Assembly (NCBI RefSeq): GCF_004341885.1
Contig: NZ_SLVX01000015.1
Coordinates: forward strand, 1 to 64,000
Reading direction: 5' to 3'
From: Shinella granuli
GTDB taxonomy: Bacteria > Pseudomonadota > Alphaproteobacteria > Rhizobiales > Rhizobiaceae
Length of the DNA: 64,000 bases
Below the pieces are notes generated by a model. It did no database searches. It was not told the origin of the DNA and saw only the letters and a list, made by a program, of their open reading frames with translations. Position numbers and translations under genes: made by a program. Below, piece after piece: positions 17,053 to 26,590 of the stretch. The first letter of the stretch is position 1. Each line of letters begins with the position of its first letter.

Positions 17053-18125
17053 TCGCTCCCCGTTGCCGTGTCGGCCGGCACGAAGGCGCCGGCGCGCCAG
17101 ACGAGCAGGCGATAGGGATTTTCCGCGAGTTCGTGGTCGGCCCCGAAGGCGACGGTGCCGATCGCCGTCGCGAAGGGCGTGCCGGAAAGCGCCGCCGCAA
17201 GATCGCTGCCGCGGCTTGCCGCCGTCGCAAGGACGGTGACGGCGGCATGGGCGGGCAGCACATAGCCTTCCGCGAAAATGTCCTTTTCCTTCATCGCCGC
17301 CGCGACGGCCTCGCCCTCCGGCAAGGCCTGGTAGTCCGGCAGCGCGATCGCCCCGACGCCGTCGGTCATCGGCACGAGCGGATCGGCGCCCATCAGGGCC
17401 TCGCCGCCGATAAGCGCCAGCGCCACCTTCTCCGTCCCGGCATCGCGCGCGATCACCGCCATATCCGTCCGGTCGCCGCCGACGAAGACGCGTGTGACGC
17501 CTGTCTGGGCGAGGCGGCGCACGAGGGTGAGCTGCTGCTCCTGCGCCGGGCGATAGGTGTCGACGAAGGCGGCCTTCATGCCGACCTCCTCCAGTCGCAG
17601 CCGGATCGTCTCGACCAGCTCGCGGGCATGGATCGTGCCGTCGTCGATGAGCGCGAAGGGCTCGGCCTTCCAGTCCCGGACGATGATCTCGACCGCCTTG
17701 TCGGCCTCCGCCTTCGGGCCGGGGGCGAGGCGGAAGAGCGGCCAATTCTTCTTCAGCGCATCCTCCATGAGGATGCCCGAGCGCACGGAAAGCGTGATCG
17801 CCGGCACCTTCGCCTCGGCAAGGGCGGGCAGGGCGGCGGCAAGCCCCTCCGTGCAGAGGAAGCCGACCGCGGCAACGGCATCCGCCGCCAGGATCGCCTT
17901 GCCGATCGCCGCGCCGTCGCTCTCATCGCAGGCCTCGGGAATTTCCACCACCGTGTCGCCGTTCGCCTGCGCGGCGAAGCGGGCGCCGTCGCGCACCTGC
18001 TGGCCGAGGATGGCGAGCGGCCCTTCCGCCGGCGCGACCACGGCGAAGGTGAGGCCGGCCGCGGCCGCGGGAGAGGCGGCAAGCACCAAGGCGCCGAGCA
18101 GGCTGGCAAGGAAGGCGGTTCTCAT
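17049..18125 (-). CDS. ABC transporter substrate-binding protein (branched-chain amino acid type)
   Basis: A 358-residue precursor. Signal peptide MRTAFLASLLGALVLAASPAAAA, then a type I periplasmic-binding fold (LTFAVVAPAEGPLAILGQQV at the N-terminus of the mature chain). It resembles the LivJ/amide-urea type of binding proteins (Peripla_BP_6). No permease or ATPase gene lies nearby, so it is an orphan or serves a transporter encoded elsewhere. It also has a moderately conserved Cys pair (EACDESDG, GFLCTEG). It is co-translated with the P1 peptidase downstream and divergent from the flavin reductase gene. Confidence 0.85.
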   Translation of the reverse strand: MRTAFLASLLGALVLAASPAAAAGLTFAVVAPAEGPLAILGQQVRDGARFAAQANGDTVVEIPEACDESDGAAIGKAILAADAVAAVGFLCTEGLAAALPALAEAKVPAITLSVRSGILMEDALKKNWPLFRLAPGPKAEADKAVEIIVRDWKAEPFALIDDGTIHARELVETIRLRLEEVGMKAAFVDTYRPAQEQQLTLVRRLAQTGVTRVFVGGDRTDMAVIARDAGTEKVALALIGGEALMGADPLVPMTDGVGAIALPDYQALPEGEAVAAAMKEKDIFAEGYVLPAHAAVTVLATAASRGSDLAAALSGTPFATAIGTVAFGADHELAENPYRLLVWRAGAFVPADTATGSE

Positions 18126-18287
18126 TCTCAATCCATCGATCGCGATGACGCTCTTTGTAAGGATCGGGCCGGCAGCGTCAAAGAGAAATATGGCCGCCTC
18201 GTCTCCGGCAGGACAGGAAAATTCGGGAACGGGGGTTACATTTTGCTTCATTTTCGCCATGTATCTCCTGTGGTGAAGGAGAATGCC

Positions 18288-18785
18288 GTGTTGGACAGAT
18301 TGATGCTGGACCCGTCGCTCTACCGTGATGCGATGAGCCGCTATGCCGGCCATGTGCAGATCGTGACGACGGCGCATGCGGGCGAAAAGCGCGGCGTGAC
18401 GATCACCGCCGCCTGCTCGGTGTCGGACAATCCGGCCATGGTGCTCGCCTGCGTCAACGCCTCCAATCCGAAGAACGCGATCTTCTCCAGAAGCGGCAAT
18501 TTCGCGCTCAACACGCTTTCCGCCAGCCAGATCGACCTTGCCAACGCCTTTTCCGGCCGCGACCCGGCGCTGACGGCGGAGCAGCGCTTCTCCATGGGCA
18601 ACTGGCAGGAGCTGGTGACCGGCGCGCCCGTGCTGAAGGATGCGCTGGCCGCCTTCGATTGCCGGCTTGTCGAGCTCAAGGTCATGGCGACGCACATGGT
18701 GATGATCGGCGAGGTGATGGGCGTCTCCTTCGGCGAGCCCGGAGAGGCCCTTCTCTATATGGACCGGGGCTACCGCACGCTATAA
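18288..18785 (+). CDS. Flavin reductase family protein
   Basis: A 165-residue protein of the RutF/HpaC type FMN-binding split-barrel family, which reduces free flavin with NAD(P)H or carries flavin itself. The core motif TAHAGEKRGVTITAACSVSD, with the CVNASNP loop and NFALNTLS block, is characteristic. A GTG at 18288 with AAGGAG six bases upstream is the preferred start; an ATG four codons later would remove little. It lies 27 bases before the MoxR-type ATPase and is probably part of the same unit, which would link a flavin-dependent redox step to the Mo-enzyme maturation genes. Partner oxygenase not present. Confidence 0.85.
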   Translation: MLDRLMLDPSLYRDAMSRYAGHVQIVTTAHAGEKRGVTITAACSVSDNPAMVLACVNASNPKNAIFSRSGNFALNTLSASQIDLANAFSGRDPALTAEQRFSMGNWQELVTGAPVLKDALAAFDCRLVELKVMATHMVMIGEVMGVSFGEPGEALLYMDRGYRTL

Positions 18786-18812
18786 GTTCGTTCTTCCAGA
18801 CGGAGGAACGGC

Positions 18813-19739
18813 GTGGCCTATCAACGCGGAAACATCCCGCAATCCATCGACGAAACCGTGGAGATGCTGGCGGCGGGCAACTATCTCGCTGGACGGTCGC
18901 TGGCGACCGTCTTGTTCCTCGCACTGCGCATGAAGCGGCCGCTCTTCCTGGAGGGCGAGGCCGGCGTCGGCAAGACGGAAATCGCCAAGGTGCTCGCCGC
19001 CGCACTCGACCGCCCGCTGATCCGCCTGCAATGCTACGAGGGCCTCGACATCTCCTCGGCGGTCTATGAGTGGAATTATCCGGCGCAGATGCTGGAGATC
19101 CGCCTTGCCGAGGCTGCCGGAACCACGGATCGCGGCCGCATCGAAGCCGATATCTTCTCCGAGCGCTATCTCATTCGCCGCCCCGTGCTGCAGGCACTCT
19201 CCTCGCCGGATGGCCGGGCGCCGGTCTTCCTGATCGACGAACTGGACCGCACCGACGAGGCCTTCGAAGCCTTCCTCCTCGAAGTGCTGTCCGATTTCCA
19301 GGTGACGGTGCCGGAGCTCGGCACCATCCGCGCCGCCGAGCCGCCCATCGTCATCATCACGACGAACCGCACCCGCGAGGTGCACGATGCACTGAAGCGC
19401 CGCTGTCTCTACCACTGGGTCGATTATCCCGCCGCCGCGCAGGAGCTGGAGATCATCCGCCGCAAGGTGCCGGGCTGCAACGCGGCGCTCTCGCGGGAGG
19501 TCGTCGCCTATGTGCAGAAGCTGCGCGGGCTCGATCTCTTCAAGAATCCGGGCGTCGCCGAAACCATCGACTGGGCGAGCGCGCTCACCGAGCTCGACCG
19601 CGTCGCGCTCGACCCGGAAACCGTGTCCGACACGCTCGGGACGCTGCTCAAGTACCAGGACGACATCGCCCGCATCGAGGGCGCGGAGGGGCGTAGGCTG
19701 CTGGATGGCGTGAAGGCCGATCTGGCGGCGGCGGGCTGA
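18813..19739 (+). CDS. MoxR/CoxD-type AAA+ ATPase
   Basis: A 308-residue AAA+ ATPase with Walker A GEAGVGKTE (residues about 47-55), Walker B VFLIDELDR, and sensor 1 IITTNRTREVHDAL. It resembles CoxD of carboxydotrophic bacteria, a MoxR-class chaperone that with CoxE and CoxF inserts the Cu-S-Mo centre of CO dehydrogenase. Its immediate downstream partner is a VWA protein, the usual MoxR arrangement. No CO dehydrogenase (coxMSL) or xanthine dehydrogenase structural genes are in this window. Confidence 0.92.
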   Translation: MAYQRGNIPQSIDETVEMLAAGNYLAGRSLATVLFLALRMKRPLFLEGEAGVGKTEIAKVLAAALDRPLIRLQCYEGLDISSAVYEWNYPAQMLEIRLAEAAGTTDRGRIEADIFSERYLIRRPVLQALSSPDGRAPVFLIDELDRTDEAFEAFLLEVLSDFQVTVPELGTIRAAEPPIVIITTNRTREVHDALKRRCLYHWVDYPAAAQELEIIRRKVPGCNAALSREVVAYVQKLRGLDLFKNPGVAETIDWASALTELDRVALDPETVSDTLGTLLKYQDDIARIEGAEGRRLLDGVKADLAAAG

Positions 19740-19742
19740 GCG

Positions 19743-20984
19743 ATGACAGCGGCGGCGGACAACGGCCTGTCGGGCGCGGCCTTCGAGGGACGGCTTGCCG
19801 ACAATATCGTGTTCTTCGCCCGCGTGTTGCGCAAGGCGGGCCTGCGCATCGGGCCGGCGGCGGTGACGGATGCCATCGAGGCGGTGCGGGCGATCGGCAT
19901 CGGCGAGCGCGAGGAATTCTATACGGCGCTGCATGCGACGCTGGTCAAGCGGCACGAGGACGACGCGGTCTTCGACGAGGCGTTCCGGCTGTTCTGGCGC
20001 TCGCGCGACCTCGTCGGCAAGATGATCGCGCTGATGTCGCCGGTGGTGCGGCGCGAGGCGGAGCGGGAAAAGCGCAAGGCGGGCGAGACGCGCGTCTCCG
20101 ATGCGCTGTTCGGCGGCCGGCAGGACGAGCGGCGCCTGCGCGACGAGCCGGACATCGAGGTCGATGCCCGGTTCACCGCCTCCGGCAGCGAGGTGCTGCG
20201 CAAGACCGATTTCGCGCAGATGTCCGCGGCCGAGCTTGCCGCCGCCAAGCGCGCCATCGCCGGCCTCGTGCTGCCTCTCGACGAGGTGCGCACGCGCCGC
20301 TTCCGCCGCTCCACCCGGCCGGTGGCGATCGACGCGCGCGCCACCATGCGCCATGCCATGCGCACCGGCGGCGCGCTGATCCTGCCGCGCCACCGGGAGC
20401 CGAAGACGGTGCATCCGCCGCTCGTGGTGCTGGCCGACATTTCCGGCTCGATGAGCCAGTACACGCGCATCTTCCTGCATTTCCTGCATGCGCTCGGCGA
20501 GCACCGCCGCCGCCTGCACGCCTTCCTGTTCGGTACGCGGCTCAGCAATGTCACGCGCCAGATGCGCCACCGCGATCCCGATATCGCGGTGGAGGCGTGC
20601 AGCCAGTCGGTCAGCGACTGGTCCGGCGGCACGCGCATCGGCGAGACGCTGAAGGAATTCAACCGGCTCTGGTCGCGCCGCGTGCTGGGGCAGGGCGCCG
20701 TCGTGCTGCTCATCACCGACGGGCTGGAGCGCGAGGGCATCGACCTCCTGGAAAGGGAGATGGACCGGCTGCACCGCTCCTGCCGGCGGCTCGTCTGGCT
20801 CAATCCGCTCCTGCGCTTCGAAGGGTTCGAGGCGCGGGCGCGCGGGGTGCGGGCGATGCTGCCGCATGTCGACGAATTGCGGCCGGTGCACAATCTGGAG
20901 GCCATGGCCGACCTGGTGGCGGCGCTTTCCGGCGAGGCGCCGCGCGGCACCGGCGATCCGCGGCGTTTCCTGCCGGCGGCATGA
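19743..20984 (+). CDS. CoxE-like VWA-domain protein
   Basis: A 413-residue protein. The C-terminal half carries a von Willebrand A domain with an intact MIDAS motif D-I-S-G-S (VLADISGSMSQYTR), plus the Thr loop region WSGGTRIGETLK and the Asp of LLITDGLERE. The N-terminal half is helical and charged (residues 1-200). CoxE-type VWA proteins work with a MoxR ATPase in metallocofactor insertion. It starts 3 bases after the ATPase stop. Function by family and context; direct substrate unknown. Confidence 0.9.
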   Translation: MTAAADNGLSGAAFEGRLADNIVFFARVLRKAGLRIGPAAVTDAIEAVRAIGIGEREEFYTALHATLVKRHEDDAVFDEAFRLFWRSRDLVGKMIALMSPVVRREAEREKRKAGETRVSDALFGGRQDERRLRDEPDIEVDARFTASGSEVLRKTDFAQMSAAELAAAKRAIAGLVLPLDEVRTRRFRRSTRPVAIDARATMRHAMRTGGALILPRHREPKTVHPPLVVLADISGSMSQYTRIFLHFLHALGEHRRRLHAFLFGTRLSNVTRQMRHRDPDIAVEACSQSVSDWSGGTRIGETLKEFNRLWSRRVLGQGAVVLLITDGLEREGIDLLEREMDRLHRSCRRLVWLNPLLRFEGFEARARGVRAMLPHVDELRPVHNLEAMADLVAALSGEAPRGTGDPRRFLPAA

Positions 20985-20994
20985 GGAGGGGAGA

Positions 20995-21321
20995 ATGGAG
21001 ACCAACGACGTGTTCGATCCGCTGGCCATCGCTGAACGCTGGATGGACGACGGGCGCATGGTGGCGCTCGCCACGGTCATCGAGACCTGGGGGTCGGCGC
21101 CGCGCCCGGTCGGCAGCCATCTGGTGATCGACGGCGAGGGCAATTTCCACGGCTCGGTTTCCGGCGGCTGCGTCGAGGGCGCCGTCATCGGCGAGGCGAT
21201 GGAGGTGATTGCGGACGGCGAGCCGCGGCTCCTGGAATTCGGCGTCGCCGACGAGACCGCCTGGCGCGTCGGCCTGTCCTGCGGCGGGCGCATCCGGGTC
21301 TATGTGGAGCGAGTCGGCTGA
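20995..21321 (+). CDS. XdhC/CoxI N-terminal domain protein
   Basis: A 108-residue protein corresponding to the N-terminal XdhC_CoxI domain: LATVIETWGSAPRPVGSHLVI, SVSGGCVEGAV and the GLSCGGRI block with its conserved Cys. In XdhC this domain binds molybdenum cofactor and holds it for sulfuration before insertion into xanthine dehydrogenase. Here it is a separate gene whose stop overlaps the start of the Rossmann-domain partner by one base, so the usual fused protein has been split. This matches CoxF/CoxI-type two-gene arrangements seen in rhizobia. Confidence 0.88.
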   Translation: METNDVFDPLAIAERWMDDGRMVALATVIETWGSAPRPVGSHLVIDGEGNFHGSVSGGCVEGAVIGEAMEVIADGEPRLLEFGVADETAWRVGLSCGGRIRVYVERVG

Positions 21322-22015
21322 TGGATCCCTATCTCCTGCGCAAATTGAACGCGGAGCGCGCCGCCCGCCGCGCCGTCATCCACCTGACCGATCTCGGCGA
21401 CGGCCGCGACCGGGTGATCCGCGAGGGCGATCCGGTCGCCGGCCCGCTCGGCGAGGCGATCGCGCGCGCCTTCCGCTCCGGCCGGTCCGGCCTTGTGGAG
21501 GTCGAGGATCGAAAATTCTTCCTCAATGTCCACCTGCCGCCCGCCCGCATCGTCGCCATCGGCGCGGTCCATATCAGCCAGGCGCTGGCGCGGATGGCCG
21601 GCGTCGCCGGTTTCGACATCACCATCATCGACCCGCGCACCGCCTTTGCCACGGAAGAGCGCTTTGCCGGCCTCGACCTTGCCGCCGACTGGCCGGAGGA
21701 TGTGCTGAAGGCGCGGCCGCTCGATGCCTATACCGCCCTCGTCGCCGTCACGCACGATCCGAAGATCGACGATTTTCCGCTGTCGCAGGCGCTCACCACC
21801 GGCTGTTTCTATGTCGGCGCGCTCGGCAGCCGGAAGACCCATGCCAAGCGCGTCGAGCGTCTGACGGCGCTGGGGCACGGCGCGGCGGAGATCGCCCGCA
21901 TCTCTGCGCCCATCGGCCTCGATATCGGCGCCGCGAGCCCGGCGGAGATCGCCGTCGCCATCCTGGCCGACATCGTGGCGCATCTGCGCCGGCGCCCCCT
22001 CCTCGGGGCCGGACC

Positions 22016-22019
<4 letters not shown>
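21321..22019 (+). CDS. XdhC Rossmann-domain protein
   Basis: A 232-residue protein equivalent to the C-terminal XdhC domain. The nucleotide loop is IVAIGAVHISQALARM; further conserved blocks are VAVTHDPKIDDFPL, YVGALGSRKTHAKRVERL and IGLDIGAASPAEIAVAILADI. It is translationally coupled on both sides: start overlaps the XdhC N-domain gene by one base and its stop overlaps the next ATG (ATGA). Together with the previous ORF it should act as a Mo-cofactor carrier and insertion chaperone. Confidence 0.9.
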
Positions 22020-23626
<1,607 letters not shown>

Positions 23627-23629
23627 GGC

Positions 23630-23947
23630 ATGGATCGGGACGCGATCGAGGAGATGTTCCAGGCGCTGGGACCGGTGACGATCAAGCGCATGTTCGGCGG
23701 CAAGGGCATCTACCACCAGGGCCGCATCCTGGCGCTGGAAGTCTATGACGAGATCCTGCTCAAGGCCGACGCGGTCAGCGCCCCGGATTTCGCGGCCGCC
23801 GGCTGCCGGCAATGGTTCTATGACGGCAAGAGCGGCAAGCCGGTGAAGATGCCCTACTGGTCCATTCCGGACGAGGCCTTCGACGATCCCGACCTCATGG
23901 CGCTCTGGGTGCGCCGGGCCTACGCGGCGGCGCTGCGGGCGAAATAA
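23630..23947 (+). CDS. TfoX/Sxy N-terminal domain protein
   Basis: A 105-residue protein with the TfoX N-domain pattern MFQALGPVTIKRMFGGKGIY, then LLKADAVSAPDF and MPYWSIPDEAFDDPDLMALW. The family name derives from the competence regulator Sxy, but most stand-alone alphaproteobacterial members have unknown roles. No C-terminal helix-hairpin domain is present. It begins 3 bases after the MocA-like fusion, so it is probably co-transcribed, though its connection to molybdenum enzymes is unclear. Confidence 0.85.
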   Translation: MDRDAIEEMFQALGPVTIKRMFGGKGIYHQGRILALEVYDEILLKADAVSAPDFAAAGCRQWFYDGKSGKPVKMPYWSIPDEAFDDPDLMALWVRRAYAAALRAK

Positions 23948-23976
23948 CCGCAGCCCGGAAAACGCGGCATTCAAAC

Positions 23977-23992
23977 TTGACTTATATTGTCA
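23977..23992 (+). promoter_or_regulatory. RirA-type iron-responsive operator overlapping a -35 box
   Basis: TGA-CTTATATTG-TCA (23978-23992) fits the TGA-N9-TCA consensus bound by RirA, the Fe-S iron repressor of the Rhizobiaceae. The TTGACT -35 hexamer at 23977-23982 is embedded in it, so binding would block the promoter under iron sufficiency. It lies 63 bases upstream of the TonB receptor start. Confidence 0.68.
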
Positions 23993-24055
23993 TGTTGTCC
24001 ATTACCGATCGGTCCGCGCGTCAAAATTGCGCTGGCAGAGTGCGGTGAGGTCTCC

Positions 24056-26170
24056 ATGAAACAGGTTCGTTTTCACGCGTCAACGCTTCTTGCGGGCACG
24101 GCCATGGCGCTTGCGCTGCTGGCAGCCGCCGGACCCGCCACCGCGCAGGACGCGACGGCGACCGATCTCCAGCAGATCAACGTGGAAGGCGATGGCAATG
24201 GCGACGGCATCGTCGACGTTCCGGCCGGCGTCTCGACCGCCGACCGCGAGAAGATCCAGGACCGCTATGCCGGCGACGTGATGCAGGTCCTGCGCTCCGC
24301 ACCGGGCACCTTCACGCGCGAGCCGGCGGACCAGCCGGGCATCACCGTCAACATCCGCGGCATGCAGGGCATGGGCCGCGTCAACAGCATGATCGACGGC
24401 GTGCCGCAGACCTTCAGCAACCTGTCCGGCCATGGCGGCACCTTCGACAGCCTGCTTTATGTGGAACAGAACATGCTGGTCGGCGTCGACGTGACGCGGG
24501 GCGCCGTCTCGGGTGCCGAGGGCATGGGCACGCTGGCGGGCGCGGCCAATTTCCGCACGCTCGACGTCGACGACGTGCTGCTGCCCGGCAGGGACTACGG
24601 CGTGATGACCTCGGTGCGCGCCGGCAGCAACGGCTTCGACTATTCGCGTCTTCTCAGCGGCGCCGTGCGCACCGAGATGGGCGAGGGCGAGATCGGCATC
24701 GTCGGCGCGCTCAGCGACACGAAGAAGAGCCCCTACGAGAACGGCTCGGGCATTCTCTACCCGAATGCCGGCGACCAGCACCCGAAATCGGGCCTCTTCA
24801 AGGTCAACCTGTCGCCGAACGCCGATCACAAGCTGTCGCTCGGCGGCATCTGGTACGGCAACGAGTTCCTGCCGGGCAGCTCCGGCTACAACTGGATCGT
24901 CGAGAACCAGACCTATACGGCGAAATACAGCTACCAGCCCGGCAGCGACCTGATCGACCTCTCGATCAACGCCTATCTCAACATCACCGATCTCGAATTC
25001 GACGGCACCAACGGCAATGTCAGCACGTTCGACGGCCGCAAGGGGACCAACACGACGACCGGCTTCGACATTTCCAACCGCATGCGCTTCGATCTCGGCG
25101 AGGAAACGGAGCTGAAGCTCACCTATGGCGGCGCCTACAGCCGCGACCGCTACGAGGGCAACGCCAAGCGCGGCGCCAATCCGGACGGGACGCTGGTGAA
25201 GGCGGGCGTCTTCAGCGAGGCGACGATCTCGCACGGCATCTTCGACCTGACCGGGGGCCTGCGTTACGACTACTGGTCGCTCGAAGGCGTCAGCGGCTAC
25301 GACGCGCCGGGCACGAACGGCTGCGCTGCCGGAGGCGATCCGTGCCCGATGGAGACGCTGTCGCGCGACGGCGGCGACCTCAACCCGAAGGTCACCCTCT
25401 CGGCGCGCCCGCTCGAATGGCTCCAGCCCTATGTGACCTATGCCCATACCGCCCGCCCGCCGACGGCGGCCGAGATGTTCTATCCCGGCGGCCACAGCTT
25501 CGACGGCTCCTCCGACCCGGTCAACAACAATCCCAACCTCGTGCCCGAAAAGAGCCGCGGCTGGGAGTTCGGCGTCAACATGACGACGGACGACCTCCTG
25601 ACGCCGGGCGATTCCGCCTGGTTGAAGGTCGGCTATTTCCACAACCGCATCCGCGACTACATCACCTATGACATCGACACGGACGGCGCGGCGCGCTGGG
25701 TCAACGTGGATGGCACGACGGTGATGAAGGGGCTTGAAGTGGAGGGCGGCTACGATGCCGGCCGCTATTATGCCGGCTTCTCGCTGACGCTCGCCGACAC
25801 CAAGCAGCCGGAAGGTTCCGCCGCCGGCGTCGGCAGCGACACGGGACGGCTGCCGGACGATTTCCTGACCATCGACGCCGGCATGCGCTTCCTGGAGGAA
25901 ACGCTCACCGTCGGTGGCCGGATGCGTTATGTCGGCAAGAGCAAGCAGGCCTATATCAACCAGAGCATGGCCTTCGACGTCGACGCCTATACGCTGTTCG
26001 ACGCGCATGCCTCCTGGCAGGTCAACGAGAACGCCAAGATCTTCTTCAATGTCGAGAACGTCTTCGACACGACCTACATGAAGGCAAATTCAGGCCTGAT
26101 GGACAATTACGGCGGCGTCAAGAACGGCCGCGGCCGCACCTTCATCATCGGCGCGACGGCCCGGTTCTGA
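24056..26170 (+). CDS. TonB-dependent outer-membrane receptor, heme/hemophore type
   Basis: A 704-residue precursor starting MKQVRFHASTLLAG with a GAGGT ribosome site; signal peptide ends at AGPATAQ. The plug (residues about 45-170) contains ITVNIRGMQGMGRVNSMIDG, a sequence style seen in HasR and hemoglobin receptors. The 22-strand barrel ends with the terminal aromatic IIGATARF needed for outer-membrane insertion. A RirA-type box overlaps the promoter, agreeing with iron control. No hemS/hmu or TonB genes are adjacent. The ligand could be another ferric chelate. Confidence 0.9.
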   Translation: MKQVRFHASTLLAGTAMALALLAAAGPATAQDATATDLQQINVEGDGNGDGIVDVPAGVSTADREKIQDRYAGDVMQVLRSAPGTFTREPADQPGITVNIRGMQGMGRVNSMIDGVPQTFSNLSGHGGTFDSLLYVEQNMLVGVDVTRGAVSGAEGMGTLAGAANFRTLDVDDVLLPGRDYGVMTSVRAGSNGFDYSRLLSGAVRTEMGEGEIGIVGALSDTKKSPYENGSGILYPNAGDQHPKSGLFKVNLSPNADHKLSLGGIWYGNEFLPGSSGYNWIVENQTYTAKYSYQPGSDLIDLSINAYLNITDLEFDGTNGNVSTFDGRKGTNTTTGFDISNRMRFDLGEETELKLTYGGAYSRDRYEGNAKRGANPDGTLVKAGVFSEATISHGIFDLTGGLRYDYWSLEGVSGYDAPGTNGCAAGGDPCPMETLSRDGGDLNPKVTLSARPLEWLQPYVTYAHTARPPTAAEMFYPGGHSFDGSSDPVNNNPNLVPEKSRGWEFGVNMTTDDLLTPGDSAWLKVGYFHNRIRDYITYDIDTDGAARWVNVDGTTVMKGLEVEGGYDAGRYYAGFSLTLADTKQPEGSAAGVGSDTGRLPDDFLTIDAGMRFLEETLTVGGRMRYVGKSKQAYINQSMAFDVDAYTLFDAHASWQVNENAKIFFNVENVFDTTYMKANSGLMDNYGGVKNGRGRTFIIGATARF

Positions 26171-26581
26171 TCATTTCCGCAAGGCTTTCACCGCATCGGC
26201 GGCAAAGCGCGAGAGCGGCGCGGGCAGGGCGTCGAGGGAGAACCAGCCGAATTCCGGCAGCTTCTCCGGCTCCATGACGCGCGGCTCGCCGGAGAAATCT
26301 TCCGTCACATAGATGAGCGACAGCCAGTGCTGGCGTTCGTCCGCGATGATCTGCTCGGAAATGCACAGGAAATCGACGGCGCCGATGGTCAGCCCCGATT
26401 CTTCCTCCGCCTCCCGGCGGGCGGAATCCACGGCGCGCTCCATGTGGTCGATCTTGCCGCCGACGATGTTCCATGCGCCGGCCTCCGGCGCGCGCAGGCG
26501 CCGGTAGAGCAGGAGCTTGCCCTCACGCAAAATCGCCAGGCCGCAACCGAGGCCTGGCACATCGATGCCTGGAATGGACAT
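26171..26581 (-). CDS. Nudix hydrolase
   Basis: A 136-residue protein with a complete Nudix box: G at the start of GGKIDHMERAVDS, then REAEEESGL, matching G-x5-E-x7-REUXEEXGU. Such enzymes hydrolyse nucleoside diphosphates linked to another moiety; the substrate cannot be inferred. Its stop codon abuts the stop of the TonB receptor, so the two convergent genes have no intergenic space. The downstream RhlE gene on the same strand starts nearby, but its own promoter is visible. Confidence 0.92.
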   Translation of the reverse strand: MSIPGIDVPGLGCGLAILREGKLLLYRRLRAPEAGAWNIVGGKIDHMERAVDSARREAEEESGLTIGAVDFLCISEQIIADERQHWLSLIYVTEDFSGEPRVMEPEKLPEFGWFSLDALPAPLSRFAADAVKALRK

Positions 26582-26590
26582 TCCGGGAGA

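Noticed and set aside
17049-18695. N-terminal extension of the ABC substrate-binding protein to 18695
   Set aside because: The extra 190 codons run antisense through the flavin reductase gene; the signal peptide starts at 18125.
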